A DNA stretch of 64,000 bases from Acidobacteriota bacterium (GTDB lineage Bacteria > Acidobacteriota > Terriglobia > Acidiferrales > UBA7541), in the NCBI GenBank assembly GCA_021832085.1, contig JAKBLM010000007.1, positions 58,355 to 122,354 on the forward strand, in the 5' to 3' direction. How positions within the stretch are numbered: the first letter of the stretch is position 1; every line of letters begins with the position of its first letter. Below, one piece after another: positions 1-7,550 of this stretch. Below the pieces are notes generated by a model. That model was given only the letters and a program-made list of their open reading frames with translations, was not told the DNA's origin and searched no databases. A program made the translations under genes and the position numbers.

Positions 1-879
1 GCGCTGGTGCTGGCGCAAATGGTTGAGCGGAAGAAAGTGACGCTCGACCAGCCGGTGCGCGAACTGCTGCCGCCCGGCGCCGTCGCCAAGCCCGACGGCC
101 CGGAAATCACGCTGCTCGATCTGGCGACGCAGCGTTCGGGCCTGCCGCGGCTGCCGGCGAATCTCCACGCCGAAAGCGATCCCTCGAACCCCTACGCGGG
201 CTATCACGAAGAGCATCTCCTGGCGCTGCTTGCCAAGCTGGGCGTGGCGCGGCCCGAGAAGCAGGAGTTTCACTACAGCAACCTCGGATACGGGCTGCTC
301 GGCTTCGTGCTGGCACGGCTCGAAGGCCTTTCCTACGAAGAGCTGGTGCACAGGCAGGTAACCGGGCCGCTTCGCCTGGTCGATACGTCGGTGCACCTCT
401 CGTGGTCGCAGCGGAAACGGGTAATCGAAGCGCACAACTGCATCGATCAGCCGGTGCCGCTCTGGACCTTCGACGTGATGGCCGGCGGCAGCGCGCTCCG
501 GTCGAGCGCCGCCGATATGCTCCGCTACCTCGACGCGCAATTGCATCCGAATTCGGCCACCGGCTTCGACGGAAAGTATCCGGCTGCTTCGACCCTCCCC
601 GCGGCCATTCCCATGACCCACATCCTGCGCGGCGATGGGCCGCCGGAAATGAAAACGGGCATGGGCTGGCTCTACAGCGAGCAGAAGCAGGCCTACGTCC
701 AGGACGGCGGCACGGGCGGCTGCACTGCGTTCGCCGCGTTTCAGCCGCAGGGAGACCGCGCTATCGTCGTGCTCCACAACCGGCAGGATCTGGGTGTCGG
801 ACCGATGTCGTTCACCTGCCGCGTCGCGGCCCACGTGATGAGCCTGCTTTCGGGCCAGCCCACGATCCCGCTGGAGTAG
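1..879 (+). CDS. Serine beta-lactamase-like hydrolase, C-terminal part (5' truncated by window)
   Basis: The reading frame is open from the first base, so the true start and the catalytic SxxK motif lie outside the window. The visible 292 residues carry the second active-site motif YSN (codon at 274), followed by the GLLGFVLARLEGLSYEEL helix and a C-terminal GGTGG that corresponds to the KTG/HTG box. This is the architecture of the beta-lactamase / penicillin-binding-protein-like family (PF00144), which in acidobacteria are mostly exported esterases or peptidases rather than resistance enzymes. Function beyond serine hydrolase cannot be assigned. The gene converges on ilvE. Confidence 0.85.
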   Translation, partial: ALVLAQMVERKKVTLDQPVRELLPPGAVAKPDGPEITLLDLATQRSGLPRLPANLHAESDPSNPYAGYHEEHLLALLAKLGVARPEKQEFHYSNLGYGLLGFVLARLEGLSYEELVHRQVTGPLRLVDTSVHLSWSQRKRVIEAHNCIDQPVPLWTFDVMAGGSALRSSAADMLRYLDAQLHPNSATGFDGKYPAASTLPAAIPMTHILRGDGPPEMKTGMGWLYSEQKQAYVQDGGTGGCTAFAAFQPQGDRAIVVLHNRQDLGVGPMSFTCRVAAHVMSLLSGQPTIPLE

Positions 880-1061
880 CGGTCTCCAAGCGGACGGCAA
901 CGGACGGGGCTCTCTTTCGCGTAGCCAGGATTGGTTGTGCTACGGGGCTTGATCCGGGGCGGGGTGGTTCTTTCCGCCCCGGACGAGCCGCCGCGATCGC
1001 TGCCGGTGTTGGGCGCGGCAGCGATCGGCGGAGCTCGGAAAAATCATTCAGCCATTCGGAT

Positions 1062-2006
1062 TCAGCGGCCGGCGCTGACGGCTTGCGTCACCGGGGTGAG
1101 CCAGCCGTGGGTATCCGGCTTTTCGCCATGCGTGATGGCGAGGAATTCGGTTTGCAGCCGCTCGGTGATCGGGCCACGGCGGCCGGCGCCAACCTTGACC
1201 TTGTCGACCGAGCGGATGGGCGTGATTTCGGCGGCGGTGCCGGCGAAGAAAATTTCGTCGGCAACGTAGAGCATCTCGCGCGGAATCGGCTGGACAAGCG
1301 TGGGGATTTTGAATTCCTCGCAGAGGGTGAGAACGGTCGCCCGGGTGATGCCCGGGAGCACGGAGTTGGCGAGCGGCGCGGTCCAGACGGTGCCGTCGTA
1401 GACGACGAAGAGGTTTTCGCCCGAGCCCTCGGCAACGTAGCCCTGCGTATCGAGCGCGATGCCCTCGGCGTAGCCGTTGGCCATGGCCTCCAGCCGGATG
1501 AGCTGCGAATTCATGTAATTGGCCGCGGCCTTCGACATCTGCGGCAGCGTGTCGGGGGCGGGACGGCGCCAGGAGCTCACGCAGACGTCCACGCCTTCGC
1601 TCAGCGCTTCCGCTCCGAGGTACCGGCCCCAGTCCCAGCAGGCCATGTAGGTCTCGATCGGGCAGCCGAGCGGGTTGACGCCCACTTCGCCGTAGCCGCG
1701 CATCACGATCGGCCGCAGATAGCAGGATTCCATGCGATTGACGCGGACCAGCTCGATCCCGGCGTTGGCCAGGTCGTCGAGCGAAAAGGGAATCTCCATC
1801 CGGTAGATATGCGCCGAACGGATGAGTCGCTGCATGTGCTCGCGCAGCCGGAAAATGGAAGGGCCCTGGGGCGTTTTATAGCAGCGGATGCCTTCGAAGA
1901 CGGCCGAGCCGTAGCTCACCACGTGGGAGAGCACGTGAATGCGCGCATCGTCCCATGCCACCATCTTGCCGTTGTGCCAGATTTTCTCTGTTTTTTTGAC
2001 TGCCAT
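1062..2006 (-). CDS. ilvE: Branched-chain amino acid aminotransferase
   Basis: A 314-residue fold-type IV PLP enzyme that transfers the amino group between Leu/Ile/Val and 2-oxoglutarate, the last step of branched-chain amino acid synthesis and the first of their breakdown. The N-terminal block GSAVFEGIRCY, the PLP lysine in LPQMSKAAANYMNS (K159, the same number as in E. coli IlvE) and the EGSGENLFVV phosphate-binding loop are all intact. Length is typical. A GGAG lies about eight bases before the ATG. It stands alone, converging on the upstream hydrolase. Confidence is high for the family; D-amino acid aminotransferase is less likely given the size and motifs. Confidence 0.95.
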   Translation of the reverse strand: MAVKKTEKIWHNGKMVAWDDARIHVLSHVVSYGSAVFEGIRCYKTPQGPSIFRLREHMQRLIRSAHIYRMEIPFSLDDLANAGIELVRVNRMESCYLRPIVMRGYGEVGVNPLGCPIETYMACWDWGRYLGAEALSEGVDVCVSSWRRPAPDTLPQMSKAAANYMNSQLIRLEAMANGYAEGIALDTQGYVAEGSGENLFVVYDGTVWTAPLANSVLPGITRATVLTLCEEFKIPTLVQPIPREMLYVADEIFFAGTAAEITPIRSVDKVKVGAGRRGPITERLQTEFLAITHGEKPDTHGWLTPVTQAVSAGR

Positions 2007-2273
2007 TGCGTCACTCCGCTCGGAGGGATTTCACTGCCACTGTACCTTACAGATTGACTGGGATTGGACTGCTCGAAAAGGGCCAAATTGGAACGGTATG
2101 AAGGTGCTGCCGGAGTGCACGCTCGATCATCCAAGAACTGCGCGGGCCGGTTCCCGGCTCGCCTCGGAATTATAGCATAGCAACCCCTCTGGCGGACCCG
2201 GGTCCAAAACGCACGCGCAACTCCGGCGCCGGGTCAGCGCCCCAATCCCGCCCCCCTTTCCGCGCACAGCCGA

Positions 2274-3173
2274 TTATTTCGTTGGCCCCGGGCCGGTGAA
2301 GGAGAGCCCGTGCGGCGCCATCGTGCGGAAAATCTGCTGCATTTCGGCGACACCCCGGTGCGAATGGCTCTCGTAGGCGCCGAGCAGCAGGAATGGAATG
2401 ACCGCCACGAGCACCCAGACCTTGGCGCGCGAGGAGACTTTCGCCTCCGGCTCCCAACGGAACAGCCGCCGCGACACCTCGAAGGCCACCACCACCGAGA
2501 CGGCGAGCGCGATCAGGTCGGCGCCGACGCCGACGACGCCCGTGCCCATCACCATTGCCCGCTCCAGCCCGCTGACCAGATAGGTGGCGGGCAGATAGAA
2601 GGCGATGTGTTGCACCCAAACCGGGAAAACCGGCAGCGGAACCGTGGCGCCGGAAAAAAAGAAGAAAGCCGACCAGACGACGTTGTTGATGGCCTGCGTT
2701 TCCTGCATGGAATTGGTGACGCTGGCGACAATCAGGCCGAAAGCGGAAAAGGCGGCCGACCCGATCGTCAGCAGCAGCACCACGCTCAGCAGGTCGCCCC
2801 ACTGCCGCATGCCGAACAGCCAGTACGCCGCCGCGTACTCGATCACGATCGTCGGGAGGGTGAGCATGTAGTTGGAAAGGATGCTTGAAGCGAGCAGCGG
2901 CCCCGGCCCGATCGGCGTCAGCCGGAAGCGCCGCAGGATGCCCTGCTCGCGGAACGAAACCAGCTGCATGCTGAGTCCCCAGAAGCTGCCCATCACCGTC
3001 AGCGCCAGCACGACGCCGAGCAGGTAGGTGATGGCGACGGGACCACCCCGTCCGAAGACCAGGAAGAAGCCGAACAGGAAAGCAATCGGCATGACGACGG
3101 TGAAAAAGATGAAGGCCTTGTTGCGCAGGGCGAGCCGCATGCGGACGCTGGTGAGTGCCATGGTTGCCGACAT
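2274..3173 (-). CDS. ABC-2 type transporter permease
   Basis: A 299-residue membrane protein with six hydrophobic segments (about residues 20-45, 50-75, 100-125, 135-165, 170-195 and 260-280), beginning with the amphipathic LRNKAFIFFTVVMPIAFLF stretch typical of the ABC2_membrane family. It lies six bases downstream of the ATPase gene on the same strand, so the two probably form one drug- or lipid-exporter. A later ATG (3161) is an alternative start. Substrate cannot be told from sequence. Confidence 0.85.
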   Translation of the reverse strand: MSATMALTSVRMRLALRNKAFIFFTVVMPIAFLFGFFLVFGRGGPVAITYLLGVVLALTVMGSFWGLSMQLVSFREQGILRRFRLTPIGPGPLLASSILSNYMLTLPTIVIEYAAAYWLFGMRQWGDLLSVVLLLTIGSAAFSAFGLIVASVTNSMQETQAINNVVWSAFFFFSGATVPLPVFPVWVQHIAFYLPATYLVSGLERAMVMGTGVVGVGADLIALAVSVVVAFEVSRRLFRWEPEAKVSSRAKVWVLVAVIPFLLLGAYESHSHRGVAEMQQIFRTMAPHGLSFTGPGPTK

Positions 3174-3178
3174 TGCCG

Positions 3179-4099
3179 CTACTCCCTCAGCCGCCGGCCG
3201 GTCAGCTCGATGAAAACGTCTTCGAGCGACGGTGTGGCGATTTCGAGGCCCTGCAGTTCGTTGCCTTTGGCCTCCAGGTGCTTGACCAGCGCGACGATCG
3301 TCTGCGGCACCTCGGAGGAATGGAGCACGTAGGTGCCATCGAACTCGTGGAGATCGGTGACCGCGTCGAGCTGGCGGAGCGCGCCGTCGGTTTCGGGCCG
3401 CGCCAGGCGGACCTCGATCCGCGTGGTGCCGGCCGCGCTGCTTTTCAGCTCGCGCGGCGTGCCGAGCGCGATCACCTGGCCGTGGTCGACGATGGCGACC
3501 CGGTCGCAGAGGCGTTCCGCTTCTTCGATGTAATGGGTGGTCAGCAAAATAGTCTTCTTCTCCTGACGCAGCTCGTCGATGATCGTATAGATTTCGCGGC
3601 GCACCTGGGGATCGAGGCCGGAGGTTGGCTCGTCGAGGAACAGGACCTGCGGATTGTTCACCAGGGCCATGGCCAGGGCCAGCCGCTGCTTCTGGCCGCC
3701 GCTCAGCTGATGGTAGAAGGCGCGGCGCTTCTCGGTGAGTTGGAAGCGCTTGAGCAGCGCCTCGGTATCGGCGCGTTGCTCGTAAAAGCCGGAAAACAGG
3801 TGGATCGCCTCTTCGACCCGCAGCTTGTCGGGCAGGGAAGTGAGCTGGAGCACCGCCCCGACCAACTGCTTCAGCTTGAGGCTGTCCCGCTCGGGATCGA
3901 GGCCGCAGACGGAAACCTTGCCGCTGTCGGGGCGCCGCAGGCCCTCCAGGGTCTCCACCGTGGTCGTTTTTCCGGCCCCGTTCGGGCCCAGCAGGCCAAA
4001 CACCTCGCCTTCGCCAACCTCGAAGCTGACGCCCCGGACCGCCTGCACCGAGCCGTAGCTTTTCACCAGATTGGACACTTCTATGATGACTTCACTCAC
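3179..4099 (-). CDS. ABC transporter ATP-binding protein (DrrA/CcmA type)
   Basis: A 306-residue ATPase that powers the adjacent permease. Walker A GPNGAGKTT (residues 38-46), signature LSGGQKQR (132-139), Walker B VLFLDEPTSGLDP (from 152) and the switch histidine in LLTTHYIEEAE are complete, followed by the roughly 80-residue C-terminal extension found in multidrug and polysaccharide exporters of the DrrA group. The start is GTG at 4099, preceded by GGGAG at a good distance. The permease begins just after its stop. Confidence 0.92.
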   Translation of the reverse strand: MSEVIIEVSNLVKSYGSVQAVRGVSFEVGEGEVFGLLGPNGAGKTTTVETLEGLRRPDSGKVSVCGLDPERDSLKLKQLVGAVLQLTSLPDKLRVEEAIHLFSGFYEQRADTEALLKRFQLTEKRRAFYHQLSGGQKQRLALAMALVNNPQVLFLDEPTSGLDPQVRREIYTIIDELRQEKKTILLTTHYIEEAERLCDRVAIVDHGQVIALGTPRELKSSAAGTTRIEVRLARPETDGALRQLDAVTDLHEFDGTYVLHSSEVPQTIVALVKHLEAKGNELQGLEIATPSLEDVFIELTGRRLRE

Positions 4100-4444
4100 G
4101 AATACTCCCGCACCACTTCGAATCGAAAAGCATTAGTAAGATGTGGATGCTCGAAAATTCCGGCGACCCGGTTCTCGGGCGAGCCTGTCGCCCGCCGGAT
4201 CCTGTCTCCCGTCCCCGCATCCTTGGGGCAACGCCCTGGCCGGTCCTGGGACGCACCACGCAGCTTGCGCACCTCTCGGCAAGCCGCCTTAAATCTTCTC
4301 GAACCTTCATGATAGCCCGGCTAGGCCGGCGAGGCCACCCGAAATGAAAAAAACGGGGCCGGCCGAGGCCGTAGCGTAAGAAAAAGCAAGAAACAATCTG
4401 CGCTTATACCTCATCTAATTAACTGACATGAAAAGGAGTCCGTC
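4100..4444. other. Intergenic region between ABC operon and AAA+ cluster
   Basis: No gene recognised. It separates divergent transcription units, so it should hold the promoters of both. The last 100 bases are AT-rich relative to the surroundings and end in an AAGGAG six bases before the ATG at 4445. No convincing -35/-10 pair was found for the ABC operon. Confidence 0.5.
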
Positions 4445-5065
4445 ATGCACGCCACTTCTGGAGCGGGAGGGGTGGAGCGCCGGTCAGCCATGGGGAAGGC
4501 AAGACCGGGACGCGAGAGCGGTGCAAGTGTGCCGTTACCTTTTCGCGCCATTGGGGCGTGTGAGTTCGGTCCTTTTTTCTTGACCCCTGTAGTGGTAAGT
4601 CCCTACACTACGCTGGATTTTGGGAGCGGTTTTTTGGCTTTTCTCCGCAAACGGGGAAACGCGTTCTACCTCGTCCACAATGTCCGCCGGGCGGGCAAGG
4701 TGAAGCAACTGCACCTGGCTTGCCTGGGCGACCGGCCGCGGCTGACCGACAAAGTGATTCGTCAGGTGCGCCGGAATCACCCCCTGCTCGAGCTCAATTG
4801 GAACCAGTTACGGAAACAGCTGGACAATCGCGTTGCTCTCTTGGTCACAGACCGGCATTACCTGGGCCGATTGGTGCAACACCTGCGTAGCGTGAACCTG
4901 GAACTCGCTGACTTGGCGCCTCAGTTGTTGCCTTGGGGAGCGAGTGCCGAAATGACTGCCGAGCTCGTTGCCTTGCTCAAGCTCCTCCGTTCCACGGTCG
5001 AAATCAAACTCCGGCAGTTCGACCAGGTTCAGTTGGTTTCGGAGTCGAGAAAGACCTTCCGGTAA
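4445..5065 (+). CDS. Conserved-looking small protein preceding the AAA+ ATPase
   Basis: I do not recognise this family. From about residue 63 on the protein is compact and charged (FLRKRGNAFYLVHNVRRAGK, then leucine-rich helices) with no transmembrane segment. The ATG at 4445 has a good AAGGAG six bases upstream, but the first 60 residues are of low quality and a promoter-like pair TTGACC-N18-TACACT (4580-4609) lies inside them. A TTG at 4634 with GGGAG seven bases upstream would give a cleaner 143-residue protein starting LAFLRKRG. It ends ten bases before the AAA+ gene, so the two are very likely cotranscribed and may work together. Confidence 0.65.
   Translation: MHATSGAGGVERRSAMGKARPGRESGASVPLPFRAIGACEFGPFFLTPVVVSPYTTLDFGSGFLAFLRKRGNAFYLVHNVRRAGKVKQLHLACLGDRPRLTDKVIRQVRRNHPLLELNWNQLRKQLDNRVALLVTDRHYLGRLVQHLRSVNLELADLAPQLLPWGASAEMTAELVALLKLLRSTVEIKLRQFDQVQLVSESRKTFR
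4580..4609 (+). promoter_or_regulatory. Candidate promoter with overlapping inverted repeat
   Basis: TTGACC (4580-4585), an 18-base spacer and TACACT (4604-4609). The spacer region contains a GTAGTG...CACTAC inverted repeat that could be an operator. It would drive the small gene from the TTG at 4634 and the AAA+ gene. Confidence 0.4.
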
Positions 5066-5075
5066 GGAGGTCACC

Positions 5076-6287
5076 GTGGCAACCATGGTGGAACGTTTGG
5101 ATCCGACGCGGCGCAGCGCGGAAGCTGCCGAATTCGCAACCGCTTTGCGTCGATCTATTGTGGGGCAGGATGAGGGCGTGCAGGCTGTCGTGGACCTGTA
5201 TCAGGTGTTCCGCGCCGGCTTGAACGTGCCTGGGCGGCCGGTAGGCAACCTGTTGTTCCTCGGCCCGACCGGCTCGGGGAAGACGCGCATCGTCGAAGCG
5301 ACGGCCGAAGTGCTCTTCGGCGACCCGCGGGCGGTGCTGAAGGTGGACTGCGCCGAATTCCAGCACTCGCATGAGATCGCCAAGCTGATCGGCTCGCCGC
5401 CTGGCTACCTGGGCCACCGGGAGACCCATCCCCTGATCACGCAGGAATCGCTCGCGCAATGGCACCGCGAGGACCTCAAGCTCTCGCTCGTGCTTTTCGA
5501 CGAGATCGAAAAGGCCTCCGATGCGCTCTGGCAGCTGCTGCTCGGCATCCTCGACAAGGCCACGCTGACGCTCGGCGACAACCGGCGCGTGGACCTGTCG
5601 CAGACGCTGATCTTCATGACCTCAAACCTGGGCGGTGTGGAAATCACCGAACTGATGCGGGGCGGAATGGGCTTCGTGCAGCCGGAAGATCTGGCGGCCG
5701 GCGAGCTCGATACGAAGGTCGACCGGACGGCGCGCGAGGCGGCGCGGCGGAAGTTTTCGCCGGAATTCATGAACCGCCTCGACAAGATCGTGGTCTTCCA
5801 TGCGCTGCAGCCGGAGGAGCTCGAAGAGGTGCTCGATATCGAGCTGCGGCGGCTGCAGGAGCGGGTGCTCGGCGGCAACGGAGCGGCCGGCGGCCGGCGG
5901 TTTGTCATTCACGTGACCGGCGGGGCGCGGCGCTTCCTGCTGCAGGAAGGGACCGACGTGCGCTACGGCGCCCGCCACCTGAAGCGTTCGATCGAGCGCA
6001 ACGTCGTCTATCCGCTCGCGAACCTGCTCGCCACCGGCCAGGTGTCGAGCGGCGACCTGGTGCGGGTCGACTGGTCGCCCGACGGCACGCCCGAAGGCCA
6101 TCTCGACTTCTGGAAGGAAGCCGAGGGCGCGCTGATACCGATCACGCCCCCGCTAGTCGCTGTTGCTGCGGCGGCGTCCGGGCCGGCCGGCGAAGGCCGC
6201 CCCGTGGAAGAACCGGCAGTGGCCGTGGCCAAGAGCGCCCCGGTCATCTACCACGCGCACGACCCAATCTCGCACGACAAAACCTGA
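5076..6287 (+). CDS. Clp/Hsp100-like AAA+ ATPase, single AAA module
   Basis: A 403-residue ATPase of the AAA_2 group. It has Walker A GPTGSGKT (about residues 63-70), a pore-loop-like SPPGYLG (107-113), Walker B LVLFDEIEKA (from 138), sensor-1 FMTSN and a C-terminal ClpB-D2-small domain (RYGARHLKRSIERNVVYPLA). There is only one AAA module, no ClpX zinc finger and no M-domain, so it is neither ClpA, ClpB nor ClpX. It probably remodels a specific protein. The start is chosen as GTG 5076 because AAGGAGG (5064-5070) sits five bases upstream; the ATG at 5085 is too far. The last 50 residues are low-complexity. Confidence 0.85.
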   Translation: MATMVERLDPTRRSAEAAEFATALRRSIVGQDEGVQAVVDLYQVFRAGLNVPGRPVGNLLFLGPTGSGKTRIVEATAEVLFGDPRAVLKVDCAEFQHSHEIAKLIGSPPGYLGHRETHPLITQESLAQWHREDLKLSLVLFDEIEKASDALWQLLLGILDKATLTLGDNRRVDLSQTLIFMTSNLGGVEITELMRGGMGFVQPEDLAAGELDTKVDRTAREAARRKFSPEFMNRLDKIVVFHALQPEELEEVLDIELRRLQERVLGGNGAAGGRRFVIHVTGGARRFLLQEGTDVRYGARHLKRSIERNVVYPLANLLATGQVSSGDLVRVDWSPDGTPEGHLDFWKEAEGALIPITPPLVAVAAAASGPAGEGRPVEEPAVAVAKSAPVIYHAHDPISHDKT

Positions 6288-6324
6288 ACTTTCCTCCTTG
6301 GCCGAGGCTCCCCTCCGCAGGGTG

Positions 6325-6349
6325 GGGGCACGTTGCAACGTGCCCCTAC
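6325..6349 (-). repeat. GTAG-type REP palindrome
   Basis: GGGGCACGTTG followed directly by its exact reverse complement (11+11 bp), then CTAC. Read on the minus strand this is GTAG plus palindrome, the classical layout of REP sequences recognised by RAYT transposases. Confidence 0.7.
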
Positions 6350-6369
6350 CCTCGCCCTATTCCCGCCCA

Positions 6370-6394
6370 GTAGCACAGCCAATCCTGGCTGTGC
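6370..6394 (+). repeat. GTAG-type REP palindrome
   Basis: GTAG (6370-6373) overlapping a perfect 9-bp stem GCACAGCCA / TGGCTGTGC with a four-base loop. A half-copy (GTAGCACAGCC without the right arm) recurs at 7389. Confidence 0.7.
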
Positions 6395-6568
6395 AGGGTA
6401 TCCCGGCCTTTAGGTTTTGGTTTTCGGGCTGTTTTGCTATCGATTTTCAGGGTGGTGGGGCACCCCGGTCTTCAGGTTTTAGGGGTGTTCTTGCTCTTGA
6501 TTTTCCGGCTGCCCCGTTTTGGCGGTGCCCTGGTTCCCCGGGTGTTCCTGCTTTTGATTTTCCGGGTG

Positions 6569-6595
6569 CCCCATGCTCGGTTTTTGAGCGTGGGG
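6569..6595 (+). repeat. 27-nt REP-like hairpin, copy A
   Basis: CCCCATGCTC ... GAGCGTGGGG, a 10-bp stem with one T-G mismatch and a seven-base loop, followed by CTTTT. It lies 30 bases beyond the RAYT stop and is inverted relative to copy B on the other side. Confidence 0.85.
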
Positions 6596-6625
6596 CTTTT
6601 CGCTTTTCCGTTTTGTCTGGTGGTC

Positions 6626-7159
6626 TCACTCCACCACATCCATCTCGATCAGAACGGCTCCGCGCCCCTGATAAAAAGAGTAGCTACTCCAGCGCCAATC
6701 CTTCGGGTCCTCGACCAACCCTCGTTTCACCGGATTCCTGTGCATGTAGTCGAGCTTCTCGACCTTCTTTCTGTGGCTCAATACATTGAAATCGTAAAAA
6801 CGCCGCTGCCAGAATTGCGGCAGTCCCTTGAGCGCCTGCGCGAACGGGAGCGGCTGCTGCTCCTCCGATACTCCCCGTTGCAGTTTGCTTCTCAGCTGTC
6901 GCGAGACTCGCTGCTTGAGCATCTTGAGGACGGTCGAAGGGGTGCCGCGCGCTGACTCGGAGATGAGCAGGTGGACGTGCTCCGGCATCAGCACGTAGCC
7001 AACCAGTTTGAAGCCATATTCCGCTCGGACCCGGCGGAGGGCATCCACGAAAATATCGCGTGAATGCGGGGAAGCGAGTAGCGGAAGTCGGCGATAGCAG
7101 CTGAAGGTGATGAAGTGCAGATCACCGGATCCGTATATCCGTTTGAGCCGTTTCGGCAT
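6626..7159 (-). CDS. REP-associated tyrosine transposase (RAYT, IS200/Y1 family)
   Basis: A 177-residue HUH-family single-strand endonuclease. The HUH metal motif is HVH (residues 61-63, in LMPEHVHLLIS) and a candidate catalytic tyrosine is in DYMHRNPVKRGLV (Y138); the FWQRRFYDFNV block between them is characteristic of RAYTs. Unlike IS200 transposases, RAYTs are single-copy, stably inherited proteins that act on REP hairpins. That fits here: a 27-nt hairpin lies 30 bases downstream and its inverted copy 16 bases upstream, with more copies around 7459-9912. The gene is full length and has no obvious frameshift. Confidence 0.93.
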   Translation of the reverse strand: MPKRLKRIYGSGDLHFITFSCYRRLPLLASPHSRDIFVDALRRVRAEYGFKLVGYVLMPEHVHLLISESARGTPSTVLKMLKQRVSRQLRSKLQRGVSEEQQPLPFAQALKGLPQFWQRRFYDFNVLSHRKKVEKLDYMHRNPVKRGLVEDPKDWRWSSYSFYQGRGAVLIEMDVVE

Positions 7160-7175
7160 GTGAGAGAGAAAAGAC

Positions 7176-7202
7176 CCCCACGCTCACAAACCGAGCATGG
7201 GG
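7176..7202 (-). repeat. 27-nt REP-like hairpin, copy B
   Basis: CCCCACGCTC ... GAGCATGGGG, the exact reverse complement of the consensus. It starts 17 bases from the RAYT start codon and faces copy A, so gene plus hairpins form a BIME-like unit. Confidence 0.85.
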
Positions 7203-7458
7203 CACCCGGAAAGTCGAAATCGAAAACCCAGCCGCCCGACCACGGGCTTTGGCCTTCATCGGCACGGTGCAGCTGGAAGTGGCGATGCACGATACCAGCG
7301 CAGGCTCGTTGAGTGGGACGTGTTGCGGGTTCCCCATGCTGGTCTTGTGAGCGCCTCGCGCTGTCTCGTCCCCTGGCGTTCCCGTCCAGTAGCACAGCCG
7401 GGTGTCCCGATGTTTGGTTTTGATCTTCAGGGTGTCTTCGCTTTTGATTTTCAGGGTG

Positions 7459-7485
7459 CCCCATGCTCGGTTTGTGAGCGTGGGG
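7459..7485 (+). repeat. 27-nt REP-like hairpin, copy C
   Basis: CCCCATGCTC, loop GGTTTGT, GAGCGTGGGG followed by CTTTT; preceded by GATTTTCAGGGTG. Confidence 0.85.
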
Positions 7486-7550
7486 CTTTTCATCTTTTCT
7501 GTTTGCCGCGCTAACTTCGCCGCTATCACGCCGCCGAGGCCCGGGAGGCT

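Larger units (their letters stand above)
6288..6625. repeat. REP-rich intergenic region downstream of AAA+ gene
   Basis: No gene. It holds a perfect 22-bp palindrome followed by CTAC (6325-6349), a GTAG-headed 9-bp-stem hairpin (6370-6394), several heads of a GATTTTC(A/C)GGGTG repeat, and one complete CCCCATGCTC hairpin (6569-6595) just beyond the RAYT stop codon. Confidence 0.8.
7160..7550. repeat. REP cluster upstream of RAYT
   Basis: No gene. It contains copy B (7176-7202, inverted), a decayed copy around 7332-7353 (CCCATGCTGGTC then TTGTGAGCG), the GTAG half-palindrome at 7389, two GATTTTC/GATCTTC-AGGGTG heads and copy C (7459-7485). The following peptidase gene ends at 7551. Confidence 0.8.

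Noticed and set aside
402..2057. Long plus-strand frame across the end of the hydrolase gene and antisense to ilvE
   Set aside because: Both overlapped genes have complete catalytic motifs, and the frame shows none.
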